Source: Stigonema sp964246695 (lineage in GTDB: Bacteria > Cyanobacteriota > Cyanobacteriia > Cyanobacteriales > Nostocaceae). From it: DNA of 12,026 nt. Below are positions 6,912 to 12,026 of this stretch, in pieces. The DNA is taken from positions 1 to 12,026 of the forward strand of contig CAXTSI010000286.1 of assembly GCA_964246695.1 (NCBI GenBank), in the 5' to 3' direction. The notes beneath the pieces are model-generated. The model did not search any database. It was not told the DNA's origin and saw only the letters and a list, made by a program, of their open reading frames with translations. Each line of letters starts with the position of its first letter. Position 1 is the first letter of the stretch. A program made the translations under genes and the position numbers.

Positions 6912-7799
6912 ATGTCTAATAATTTTTTACTACGGCAATTTAAAAAAGCTGGTGGTAGCTTTCTTGTTGGTGCATCAATAGTAATAGGAACTTTATCTCC
7001 TATTGTCTTAGCTTCTTCACGGGTTTTGGCTGATGCTCTTTACACAACAAATATTCCCACCGAGGCAATTGACGAACTTAAGACTCTAGACGATCGAGGT
7101 ATAACTCCTAAGACTATTGCATTCACTCCCAATGGAGGGTTTGCAATTCTCTATGGCAATAATGGTTATTATACAAATAATATTCCACCAGAGGCTCTTG
7201 ATGACCTTGCCACTCTAAATAAACAAAACTCAACTATCAATACTATTGCATTCACTCCCAATGGAGGGTTTGCAATTATCCATGATGGTAATGGTTATTA
7301 TACAAATAATATTCCACCAGAGGCTCTTGATGACCTTGCCACTCTAAATAAACAAAACTCAACTATCAATACTATTGCATTCACTCCCAATGGAGGGTTT
7401 GCAATTCTCTATGGCAAGAATAGTTATTATACAAAGAATATTCCACCAGATGCTCTTGATAAACTAGCGGCTATAAATAAACAAGGAGCAACTATCAATA
7501 CTATTGCGTTCACTTCTAATCAAGGGTGGGTAATTATCTATGATGGTGGCGATAGGGCTTCTGAGAATAATGTTCCACAAGAGGCTGTTGATGCAATTAA
7601 GACAGTGTATAAAAAAGTAGGTTACAGTTTAACAGATATAGCTTTTACCCCAGACAATGGTTTGGTGTTACTCTATAAAAACAATATCAACAATATCAAC
7701 AACAATCTCAACGAGTACAATAAAGCGACTAATGATTTCCTGGGTGGTGTATACCTTAATAATCTGACTACTGATCTTTTCATAAACTCTTTGCGATAG
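6912..7799 (+). CDS. Secreted protein with five 43-residue repeats, function unknown
   Basis: The 295-residue product has a signal peptide (MSNNFLLRQFKK, hydrophobic SFLVGASIVIGTLSPIVL, likely cleavage near VLADA at about residue 42). Five tandem repeats begin at residues 43, 86, 129, 172 and about 215. Consensus: YYT-x-NIPPEALD-x-LATLNKQ-x-x-TINTIAFTPNGGFAILYG-x-NG. Each unit looks like one helix followed by two beta strands. Repeats 2 and 3 are almost identical even in DNA, while 1, 4 and 5 have diverged (IAFTSNQGWVIIYD, IAFTPDNGLVLLYK). An Asn-rich linker (INNINNNLNEYN) and a short tail, NNLTTDLFINSLR, follow. The IAFTPNGG-W/F-VILYG motif recurs in uncharacterised bacterial secreted proteins; no family name or function is assigned. 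A GGAG ribosome binding site supports the ATG. The same 5' end exists as a broken inverted copy at 2407-2505, so this gene was once duplicated around the adhesin gene. Confidence 0.85.
   Translation: MSNNFLLRQFKKAGGSFLVGASIVIGTLSPIVLASSRVLADALYTTNIPTEAIDELKTLDDRGITPKTIAFTPNGGFAILYGNNGYYTNNIPPEALDDLATLNKQNSTINTIAFTPNGGFAIIHDGNGYYTNNIPPEALDDLATLNKQNSTINTIAFTPNGGFAILYGKNSYYTKNIPPDALDKLAAINKQGATINTIAFTSNQGWVIIYDGGDRASENNVPQEAVDAIKTVYKKVGYSLTDIAFTPDNGLVLLYKNNINNINNNLNEYNKATNDFLGGVYLNNLTTDLFINSLR
7161..7406 (+). repeat. Identical 117-bp tandem block inside the repeat gene
   Basis: 7161-7277 and 7290-7406 are identical as read by eye, with a 129-bp (43-codon) period. The flanking repeats are only partly similar. 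Identity at silent positions points to recent unequal crossing-over or gene conversion, so copy number may vary between strains. Confidence 0.85.
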
Positions 7800-8164
7800 G
7801 TTTTCACGAGAAACCTCGTGCTTCCATACTCAGATAGAGTAGTTTTCTACAAAAATGGGGTAAATAAGCGCAAGCATGTTATGAAGAGCATTCTGAGACT
7901 GAAAGTATTACGACAATGATTTGATTGCTAATGCTCTTATCTTCCAGTTGGCGAGGCAAATGTACAGTTATATCATGTCCGGTAGTTGTTATGATATACA
8001 GCTGCCACATTGACCAGAAGCGGAAACCGCGCCCCTACGGTTTAATGATGCTGTAAGGCCTTACATCACCGTATCGGACACCCGTTATATCAAATCCGGT
8101 TGATTGCACATGGTTATGACCAGCCCTTGCAGTATTGCGATCAACAATTAACCACTAGCATTTT
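7800..8164. other. Intergenic region with small hairpins and a possible MITE
   Basis: No coding region is supported. It contains a 6-bp hairpin CACGAG / CTCGTG (7805-7820) shortly after the repeat gene, without a T-tract. AGAGCATT (7885-7892) faces AATGCTCT (7930-7937). A repeat-like block follows at about 7969-8090. Confidence 0.4.
7969..8090. repeat. Candidate foldback or MITE-like element
   Basis: TATATCATGTCCGGTA near 7969-7984 is roughly complementary to the GTATCGGACACCCGTTATATC segment near 8071-8091. Between them lies a 14-bp perfect palindrome, TGTAAGGCCTTACA (8052-8065). The ends match imperfectly and no target duplication is evident, so this is only a candidate. Confidence 0.3.
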
Positions 8165-8833
8165 TTAACCAATTAATCCTTCCTCTCTTGCCCGAATTTC
8201 TGTTTGAATTCGCAGATTTGTGCCTTCATCTGGGTAAACTCCCAATTCATCCCGAATTTTTCTCCAGTAGTGTTTTATTAAGCTTTGAGAAACATTCATG
8301 CGTAAGGCAATGGTAGCATCCTGCAACCCTTCCTTGAATGCCAGTTGCAGCACTTCCAACCATTCTGGCCTCACTTCCAACCCAGAACGCATCTCCTTAG
8401 GAGTGTAAATCACACCCTGAATTGCCCAGTCAACTTTGGTTAACATTTCATTCATGGGCAGACTTTTATCTGCGACTGTAAAACCCCCTTTATGAAGACT
8501 AATAGCATTTTTTAGCCTTACTAAAGGACGTGGATAAGCGCTCTGCACTACAATGTTAAGAGTTGGATGCTCCCGCATTAGTGTTTCGAGAAGTTGAATC
8601 CCAATGTCAACTTGGGCAGTTCCGCCTCTATTCTCTGGAATAGCTAAATCGACTACAATTAAGTCTGGTGTTATACTTCCAACTTGATTGAGTACTTCTT
8701 GTTTAGTTTGTGCTTTGAGAATTTCTGCTTCTGAATACTGCTGTTTCAGTAGCTCAATTGTTTTAGATAAAACTAATTCGTGGTCGTCAACCACCAAAAT
8801 TTTCTGCTTGTTTTGCTTTGCTTGCTGATACAT
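8165..8833 (-). CDS. Response regulator, REC plus LuxR/NarL-like helix-turn-helix
   Basis: The protein has 222 residues from the ATG at 8833. Counting two residues earlier, from a possible GTG at 8839, the receiver domain spans about 12-145: acidic pair D18-D19 in ILVVDDHE, phosphoacceptor D64 in LIVVDLAIPE, switch S100 in IVVQSAYPR, and conserved K125 in VADKSLP. A linker, VIYTPKEMRSGLEVRPEWLEVLQLAFKEG, leads to a C-terminal helix-turn-helix at about 172-203 (DATIALRMNVSQSLIKHYWRKIRDELGV), indicating a phosphorylation-dependent transcription factor. ATG 8833 is preferred because the paralogue (11895) also begins MY; neither start has a good ribosome binding site. The cognate kinase is not in the window, although the second response regulator is fused to a matching kinase ATPase domain. 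In cyanobacteria such regulators commonly pair with CHASE2-type kinases. Its 5' border sequence is repeated at 9595-9635. Confidence 0.88.
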   Translation of the reverse strand: MYQQAKQNKQKILVVDDHELVLSKTIELLKQQYSEAEILKAQTKQEVLNQVGSITPDLIVVDLAIPENRGGTAQVDIGIQLLETLMREHPTLNIVVQSAYPRPLVRLKNAISLHKGGFTVADKSLPMNEMLTKVDWAIQGVIYTPKEMRSGLEVRPEWLEVLQLAFKEGLQDATIALRMNVSQSLIKHYWRKIRDELGVYPDEGTNLRIQTEIRAREEGLIG

Positions 8834-8869
8834 ATGCACTATTATTAAATGTTAACTGTCAAAGGTCAA
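8829..8869. repeat. Direct repeat, copy A: start and upstream region of the response regulator gene
   Basis: These 41 bases cover the first codons and upstream region of the response regulator (minus). They recur at 9595-9635 with two differences seen by eye. The inner end has heptad-like GTCAAAG-GTCAACA-GTCAGAT periodicity (8858-8878), a common cyanobacterial short repeat. Confidence 0.85.
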
Positions 8870-8917
8870 CAGTCAGATAAAGCTTGTTTTATTTATAATT
8901 TTACCACAAAAAAATAA

Positions 8918-9011
8918 CTTATTGGGAAATATTTACCCCGGATCAGATAGTTCTTAAGGTTGGACAAGAGTGCAATATGGTCTTATAGGAGTTCAAGTAG
9001 CAGAGCAAATG
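8918..9011 (+). pseudogene. 3' remnant of an immunity-like gene (paralogue of 10099-10635)
   Basis: The segment aligns base for base with 10514-10606, the 3' end of the intact paralogue, with few substitutions. In frame it reads YWEIFTPDQIVLKVG; one extra base in GGACAAGAGTGC (versus GGTCCTGGTGC) then shifts the frame. Homology starts abruptly at 8918, so the 5' four fifths of the gene are missing. It lies directly before the Uma2 gene start and now serves only as leader sequence. Confidence 0.82.
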
Positions 9012-9031
9012 TTAATTAAAAGGTATCCGCC

Positions 9032-9583
9032 ATGAGCATTATTGCAGCCAAATGGACAATTGATGAGTATCACCAGATGATTGCCGCAGGCATTTTGGAC
9101 GATCGCCGTGTTGAACTACTTAAGGGAGAAATTGTCGAAATGTCGCCAGAAGGTGAAGCTCATGCTTATTCTAGTCATGAAGCGGATGAGTATCTAATGG
9201 ATTTACTTGGCAAGCGTGTCACAGTACGTCAAGCCAAGCCTATTACCTTGCCCAACAACTCGGAACCCGAACCGGATCTTGCGATCGTCCAACGCTTAGG
9301 GCGCGAGTATCGAAACCATCACCCTTATCCAGAAAACATTTTCTGGCTAATTGAGTATGCTAATTCTAGTTTAGAAAAAGATTTAGAGACGAAAAGCAAA
9401 ATCTATGCTGAAGTTGGTATCGCAGAATATTGGGTTGTCAACCTGAAAAAGTTACAATTAGTAGTATTTCGAGAGCCTTCTCACGGAGAGTACGCCTCAA
9501 AACTCATACTTACTACAGGAACAATTCAACCTCTGGCATTCCTTGATGTTTCCATTTCGGTAGAGCAGATTATTAATGGCTAA
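9032..9583 (+). CDS. Uma2 family (DUF820) putative PD-(D/E)XK endonuclease
   Basis: At 183 residues it has the normal length for the family. The start ATG has AAAGG 7-8 bases upstream. It follows the Uma2 pattern: N-terminal WTIDEYHQMIAAGILDDRRVELLKGEIVEMSPEG (8-41), then a helical segment. The core is PEPDLAIV (D82) and FWLIEYANSSLEKDLETKSKIYAEVGIAEYWVVN, with E108 as the second acidic residue and Lys at 121/123 as the likely catalytic basic residue. The C-terminal strand GTIQPLAFLDVSISVEQII closes the fold. The usual IEVS/IEVA appears as IEYA. These proteins are greatly expanded in cyanobacteria, are classed as restriction-like nucleases, and mostly lack experimental function. The gene lies downstream of an immunity-like gene remnant; a reciprocal remnant of an Uma2 3' end follows the intact immunity-like gene at 10607, implying an ancestral two-gene unit. 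Confidence 0.9.
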   Translation: MSIIAAKWTIDEYHQMIAAGILDDRRVELLKGEIVEMSPEGEAHAYSSHEADEYLMDLLGKRVTVRQAKPITLPNNSEPEPDLAIVQRLGREYRNHHPYPENIFWLIEYANSSLEKDLETKSKIYAEVGIAEYWVVNLKKLQLVVFREPSHGEYASKLILTTGTIQPLAFLDVSISVEQIING

Positions 9584-9594
9584 TGGCTCATTGG

Positions 9595-9635
9595 TACATA
9601 TGCACTATTATTAAATGTTAAGTGTCAACGGTCAA
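9595..9635. repeat. Direct repeat, copy B: relic of a response-regulator gene start
   Basis: This repeats 8829-8869. On the minus strand it still reads GTG-CAT-ATG-TAC-CAA and then a stop (M-Y-Q), matching the first codons of the response regulator before homology is lost into the Uma2 gene's end. It is a footprint of a response-regulator gene otherwise deleted. Confidence 0.7.
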
Positions 9636-9882
9636 ATGTTACTGAGTGAATGTCTTTCTTAGAGCGGCGGGTGCAACTAAAGAGTTATAAAAATATAATG
9701 CAATACTGTTCGCATAAGATAATTTACCTACCGATAAACCCTGTAGAACGCTGCGCGTTCTACACTCATAATACAACCTTTAACCGAACCGTGTATTGAC
9801 CCAACTGTGACAACCGCAGCCCAGTATATCGAGACTCACGATAAAATTAAGGGTGTAAACGCCATACTACGTAGAAGTATAT
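9636..9882. other. Spacer upstream of the small toxin-tail-like ORF
   Basis: No ORF is supported. It holds a strong hairpin at 9742-9764 and otherwise AT-rich sequence. The first codons of the following small ORF have no ATG and no strong ribosome binding site. Confidence 0.4.
9742..9764. repeat. 10-bp perfect-stem hairpin
   Basis: TGTAGAACGC (9742-9751) pairs with GCGTTCTACA (9755-9764) across a TGC loop. No T-tract follows, so it is better read as a cyanobacterial palindromic repeat than a terminator. Confidence 0.6.
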
Positions 9883-10077
9883 TTGGTTAAGAAAAAAGAC
9901 ATTCAGCAACTAGAAGCTGTTGCTCGTGAATTCAACATGACAGAAGAAGAGAGAAGAGAATTTGGTGATTTTTTGGAAGATGAGAAAGCCGTAGGTTACG
10001 GTGGTACAAAAAATGAACGTGGACACTTTAGCTATCAAGAACTTAGACAAAAAGCTCGTGAGTTTTTAGATTTATAA
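9883..10077 (+). CDS. Small protein resembling the C-terminal tail of a polymorphic toxin
   Basis: The 64 residues, from a TTG at 9883, are charged and helical: KDIQQLEAVAREFNMTEEERREFGDFLEDEKA, then VGYGGTKNERGHFSYQELRQKAREFLDL. This pattern (I-x-x-IA/VAREF, REFGDFIE-x-K, a glycine-rich turn, then F-S/T-Y/W-x-EL-x-x-x-A-x-EF) resembles the end of certain Rhs/PT-type toxin domains. Upstream in frame there are only about eight codons before a stop, none ATG, so either TTG is used or this is a detached 3' fragment of a longer toxin gene. A weak GAAG lies before the TTG. The next gene begins 21 bases after the stop and looks immunity-like, as expected for a toxin-immunity pair. The toxin assignment is by remembered pattern, not a search. 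Confidence 0.55.
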   Translation: MVKKKDIQQLEAVAREFNMTEEERREFGDFLEDEKAVGYGGTKNERGHFSYQELRQKAREFLDL

Positions 10078-10098
10078 AAATAAAGCTAAATGTGAACT

Positions 10099-10635
10099 AT
10101 GATCGCAAATCTAGTTAAGAACATAACCCAACCTAGTGATTTAGAGCAGCCAATCCAAATCATTAGTAGAGTAATTGGAGAAATCTGCTGGAAAGCAAGC
10201 CTAAGCTACGCAGATGAATTAACTCTTCATATTGGAGCAAGAATTACTTACTCACAAAAATCGATGGCAGGTAAGGAAAAAGGAGCGTGGATATTAGGTA
10301 CACGGGCAACGCAATGGCGGCTTGACGGACCAAATGAAACCCTGGTTTCTGCCAACGACGACCCAGAAATTATCAGACAGAAAGTTAATGCTATTAAAGA
10401 CATTACTATCGCTGGAATTGAAACTGACTACTGCAATCTTGCTCTGACAGTAACTTTCAGTAATGGATGTAAGTTAATACTGCTACCAAATAGTGAAGAC
10501 GATGTTGACTTACCTTATTGGGAAATATTTACCCCGGATCAGATGGTTCTCAAGGTAGGTCCTGGTGCAATATGGTCTTATACCAGTTCAAATAGCAGAG
10601 CAAATGGGAACAATTCAACCTCTGACATTTCCTAA
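10099..10635 (+). CDS. Immunity-like hypothetical protein with altered C-terminus
   Basis: The 178-residue protein has no signal peptide or membrane segment. It contains IGARITYSQKSMAGKEKGAWILGTRATQWRL (about 46-76), then a beta-rich part with VTFSNGCKLILLPNSEDDVDLPYWEIFTPDQMVLKVGPGAIWSY (118-161). It resembles the soluble immunity-type proteins found beside polymorphic toxin genes and follows a toxin-tail-like ORF by 21 bases, probably co-transcribed. The last about 13 residues (SRANGNNSTSDIS) are not original: the DNA there is the former Uma2 leader joined to an Uma2 3' end (from 10607), so translation runs into relic sequence. A partial duplicate of its 3' end lies at 8918-9011. No ribosome binding site stands out. 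The immunity role is inferred from position and general character. Confidence 0.65.
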   Translation: MIANLVKNITQPSDLEQPIQIISRVIGEICWKASLSYADELTLHIGARITYSQKSMAGKEKGAWILGTRATQWRLDGPNETLVSANDDPEIIRQKVNAIKDITIAGIETDYCNLALTVTFSNGCKLILLPNSEDDVDLPYWEIFTPDQMVLKVGPGAIWSYTSSNSRANGNNSTSDIS

Positions 10636-10639
10636 GTAG
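10607..10639 (+). pseudogene. 3' relic of a second Uma2 gene
   Basis: In its own frame this reads GTIQPLTFPK and a stop, matching the conserved Uma2 closing strand GTIQPLAF of the intact gene (9518 onward, DNA nearly identical). It is joined directly to a copy of the sequence that precedes the intact Uma2 gene (...agcagagcaaatg), so almost the whole coding region was deleted. Confidence 0.72.
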
Positions 10640-10861
10640 TCATGCAAAATTAAATATATAATGTCCGCCGCGAATGCAGCGAAGCGCTTGGGAAGCAATT
10701 CGCTTGCGGTTTGGGATTGCTTCACTTCGTACCCACTGGAGTTTAGACTAACGGCGGGCGATCGCTAGCGCGGACTCACTTGGCTTACTGATATAAAAGT
10801 TAACATACATTAGTTAAGAGCGAATTGCACAGACACTATGTGAAGTTAGAGCAACGGCAGT
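10640..10861. repeat. Gene-free region with a GC-rich foldback repeat
   Basis: No ORF is supported. A GC-rich block (about 10663-10775) is framed by GTCCGC (10663-10668) and GCGGAC (10770-10775), with CCGCCG (10666-10671) facing CGGCGG (10752-10757) and a HIP1 octamer at 10758. Its internal sequence gaagcgcttgggaagcaatt is a familiar Nostocales intergenic repeat type. No target duplication is clear. Confidence 0.4.
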
Positions 10862-10894
10862 GAAGAAAAAGCGGTCAGTTGTGTTGAACTGACC
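10862..10894 (-). terminator. Rho-independent terminator for the minus-strand receiver-ATPase gene
   Basis: Read on the minus strand, GGTCAGTT, a 6-base loop and AACTGACC form a perfect 8-bp stem, followed by GC and a TTTTTCTTC tract. It lies about 140 bases beyond the stop of the gene at 11038. On the plus strand no T-tract follows, so it works best for minus-strand transcripts. Confidence 0.55.
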
Positions 10895-10968
10895 ACAAAT
10901 TGGTCAATGCTGAGAAAAGAAAGATTTTTCAGTTTTTTTAACGATCGCCTACTTAGTCTAAAGTCCAG

Positions 10969-11000
10969 TAACAACTAACAACTAACAACTAACAACTAAC
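10969..11000. repeat. Heptanucleotide short tandem repeat (TAACAAC, four copies plus four bases)
   Basis: Four perfect copies of TAACAAC followed by TAAC. Heptanucleotide tandem repeats of this kind (STRRs) are known from heterocystous cyanobacteria and support the host assignment. Four short units without spacers exclude a CRISPR array. Confidence 0.9.
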
Positions 11001-11037
11001 ATACTTTATCTTAAAATCGCCATAACCAAAGTTTTGC

Positions 11038-11895
11038 TCACCAAGTGAGTTGACAGACTATTCCTTGGGGAGAATTGGCAAATCGTTCAAACTTACCTCC
11101 TAACTGTTTAGCTAAAGAAAGCGCTTGCTGTGTTCCAAACCCCGAATGCGATTTTATTATGTCATCTCCTAAACCGTTGTCATCTTTCAAACCGTTGTCT
11201 GCTACCCGAATAATATTGCTACCTTGCTCTTGACTACAAGTCACATCAAGTCTAGTCGTTAAATGTGCGTACTTACCCACATTACACAATGCTTCTTCCA
11301 GAAAGCGGCAAAGACTCCGCTTGTGTTCAAGACTCAAGTTTTGCTCATCCATCGTCTCAAATTTGATCACCTTATTCATCCGTTTGGCAATGGTAATATC
11401 TTGTAACCCTTCATTAAATGCCAGTTGCAGCACTTCTAACCATTCCGGCTTCACTTCCAATCCAGAACGCATTTCTTTGGGAGTGTAAATCACACCCTTG
11501 ATTGCCCATTCAACTTTGGTTAACATTTCATCCATTGGCAAGCTTTTATCTACCACCGTAAAACCCCCTTCATGAAGGCTGATAGCTAGTTTTAGCCGCA
11601 CTAAAGAGCGAGGATAACTGCTCTGCACTACAATATTAAGAGTCGGATACTGCTGCATGAGCGTCTTGAGTAGTTGAATCCCCGTTTCAGTTTGTACAGA
11701 TCCTCCCCTAATTTCTGGCATCGCTAAATCAACTAGAATCAAGTCAATTTTGATACTTTTTACTTGATTGATTGCTTCCTGTGAAGTTTGTGCTTGGAAA
11801 ATTTCCGCTTCCGGATACTGCTGTCTCAATATGTTAATAGTTGCATATATAATTAATTCTTGGTCGTCAACCACCAAGATTTTAGATTTGTACAT
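11038..11895 (-). CDS. Receiver domain fused to histidine-kinase ATPase domain (chimeric signalling protein)
   Basis: In this 285-residue protein, residues 1-174 are a close paralogue of the response regulator at 8165: D10-D11, phosphoacceptor D56 in LILVDLAMPE, S92 in VVQSSYP, K117 in VVDKSLP, then EWLEVLQLAFNEGLQDITIAKRMN. The helix-turn-helix is cut there. From residue 175 the sequence becomes a HATPase_c domain of the NarX/DesK type: DEQNLSLEHKRSLCRFLEEALCNVGKYA (N box, E200/E201 and N205), IIRVADNG (G1 box, 233-235), SGFGTQQALSLAKQLGGKF (G2 box, 252-254) and a final VCQLTW. The N-box histidine, usual in 'NVGKHA', is tyrosine. No phosphorylatable DHp histidine segment is present, so autophosphorylation is unlikely. 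The most economical origin is a deletion fusing a regulator gene to the 3' end of a kinase gene in the same orientation. It may be non-functional or a phosphate sink. ATG 11895 matches the paralogue start. Confidence 0.85.
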   Translation of the reverse strand: MYKSKILVVDDQELIIYATINILRQQYPEAEIFQAQTSQEAINQVKSIKIDLILVDLAMPEIRGGSVQTETGIQLLKTLMQQYPTLNIVVQSSYPRSLVRLKLAISLHEGGFTVVDKSLPMDEMLTKVEWAIKGVIYTPKEMRSGLEVKPEWLEVLQLAFNEGLQDITIAKRMNKVIKFETMDEQNLSLEHKRSLCRFLEEALCNVGKYAHLTTRLDVTCSQEQGSNIIRVADNGLKDDNGLGDDIIKSHSGFGTQQALSLAKQLGGKFERFANSPQGIVCQLTW

Positions 11896-12026
11896 ATGTA
11901 CTAATGTGGATAGGTTTGTAGAAGACTAAAGGCTTCCTCACAGGACTCATATAGTAGTCCTAAATCATTCGTGAAAAATTTTAAGTAGTGTAGGGTGGGC
12001 ACTGCCCACCAAAACCCGGATCTGGT
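11896..12026. other. Upstream region of the chimeric signalling gene
   Basis: It starts within a palindrome GTACATATGTAC (11890-11901) that overlaps the start codon. The remainder is AT-rich until a common palindromic repeat at 11994. No promoter could be placed with confidence. Confidence 0.35.
11994..12010. repeat. Interspersed palindrome GGTGGGCACTGCCCACC
   Basis: A perfect 8-bp stem around a single C. 'TAGGGTGGGCA-x-TGCCCACC' is a very common interspersed repeat in filamentous cyanobacteria, usually intergenic. Function unknown. Confidence 0.65.

Larger units (their letters stand above)
6595..7011 (+). repeat. Right arm of the long inverted repeat
   Basis: It is the inverted counterpart of 2407-2697, covering the 72-bp palindromic element, the upstream region and the first about 33 codons of the 43-residue-repeat gene. 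It is longer than the left arm only because of the MITE-like insertion at 6723-6847. It ends where the coding sequences diverge after CTATTGTCTTA. Confidence 0.85.

Noticed and set aside
7805..7820. Rho-independent terminator after the 43-residue-repeat gene
   Set aside because: The stem is only 6 bp and no T-tract follows on either strand.
8834..8839. GTG start two codons upstream for the response regulator
   Set aside because: The paralogue at 11895 starts at the equivalent ATG, and no ribosome binding site favours the GTG.
10969..11000. CRISPR array
   Set aside because: The units are perfect 7-mers with no spacers, a classic cyanobacterial short tandem repeat.

Overview
This window looks like the chromosome of a filamentous, probably heterocyst-forming (Nostocales-type) cyanobacterium. 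At least six HIP1 octamers (GCGATCGC) are visible, for example at 2164, 2331, 2859, 5821, 6406 and 10758. There is a heptanucleotide short tandem repeat at 10969-11000, many small palindromic repeats, and families typical of these organisms: DUF928, a cyanobacterial two-partner-secretion adhesin, Uma2 nucleases and LuxR-like response regulators. It is an accessory, repeat-rich region with much gene debris rather than a housekeeping locus.

Positions 1-2400 hold mostly broken genes: a truncated Rpn/DUF2887-type gene (minus), a possible CHAT-domain tail fragment (plus), an intact secreted DUF928 protein (minus), and a secreted 39-residue-repeat protein (minus). The repeat protein has lost its C-terminus to a truncated IS1-family element and is frameshifted between its signal peptide and its repeats.

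Positions 2400-7800 hold a 1238-residue filamentous-haemagglutinin-like exoprotein (TpsA type) flanked by two inverted copies of a segment of about 285 bp. Each copy contains the upstream region and 5' end of the same gene. The right copy leads into an intact secreted protein with five 43-residue repeats. The left copy leads into a frameshifted stub of a paralogue. The right arm also carries a 118-bp MITE-like insertion with a 7-bp target duplication, and the left arm preserves the empty site.

Positions 7800-12026 hold the remains of a duplicated cassette. It consists of a minus-strand response regulator, an immunity-like gene and an Uma2 nuclease gene. In one copy the Uma2 gene is intact and the immunity-like gene is reduced to its 3' end. 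In the other copy the immunity-like gene is intact, with a 64-codon toxin-tail-like ORF before it, and the Uma2 gene is reduced to its last codons. A second response-regulator gene has lost its DNA-binding half and is fused to a histidine-kinase ATPase domain.

Three surface or secreted proteins (adhesin, 43-residue-repeat protein, decayed 39-residue-repeat protein) lie beside DUF928 and a possible CHAT fragment. This suggests a region devoted to the cell surface and to conflict with other cells or elements, shaped by inverted and tandem duplication, small non-autonomous elements and deletion. No tRNA, rRNA or CRISPR array was seen.
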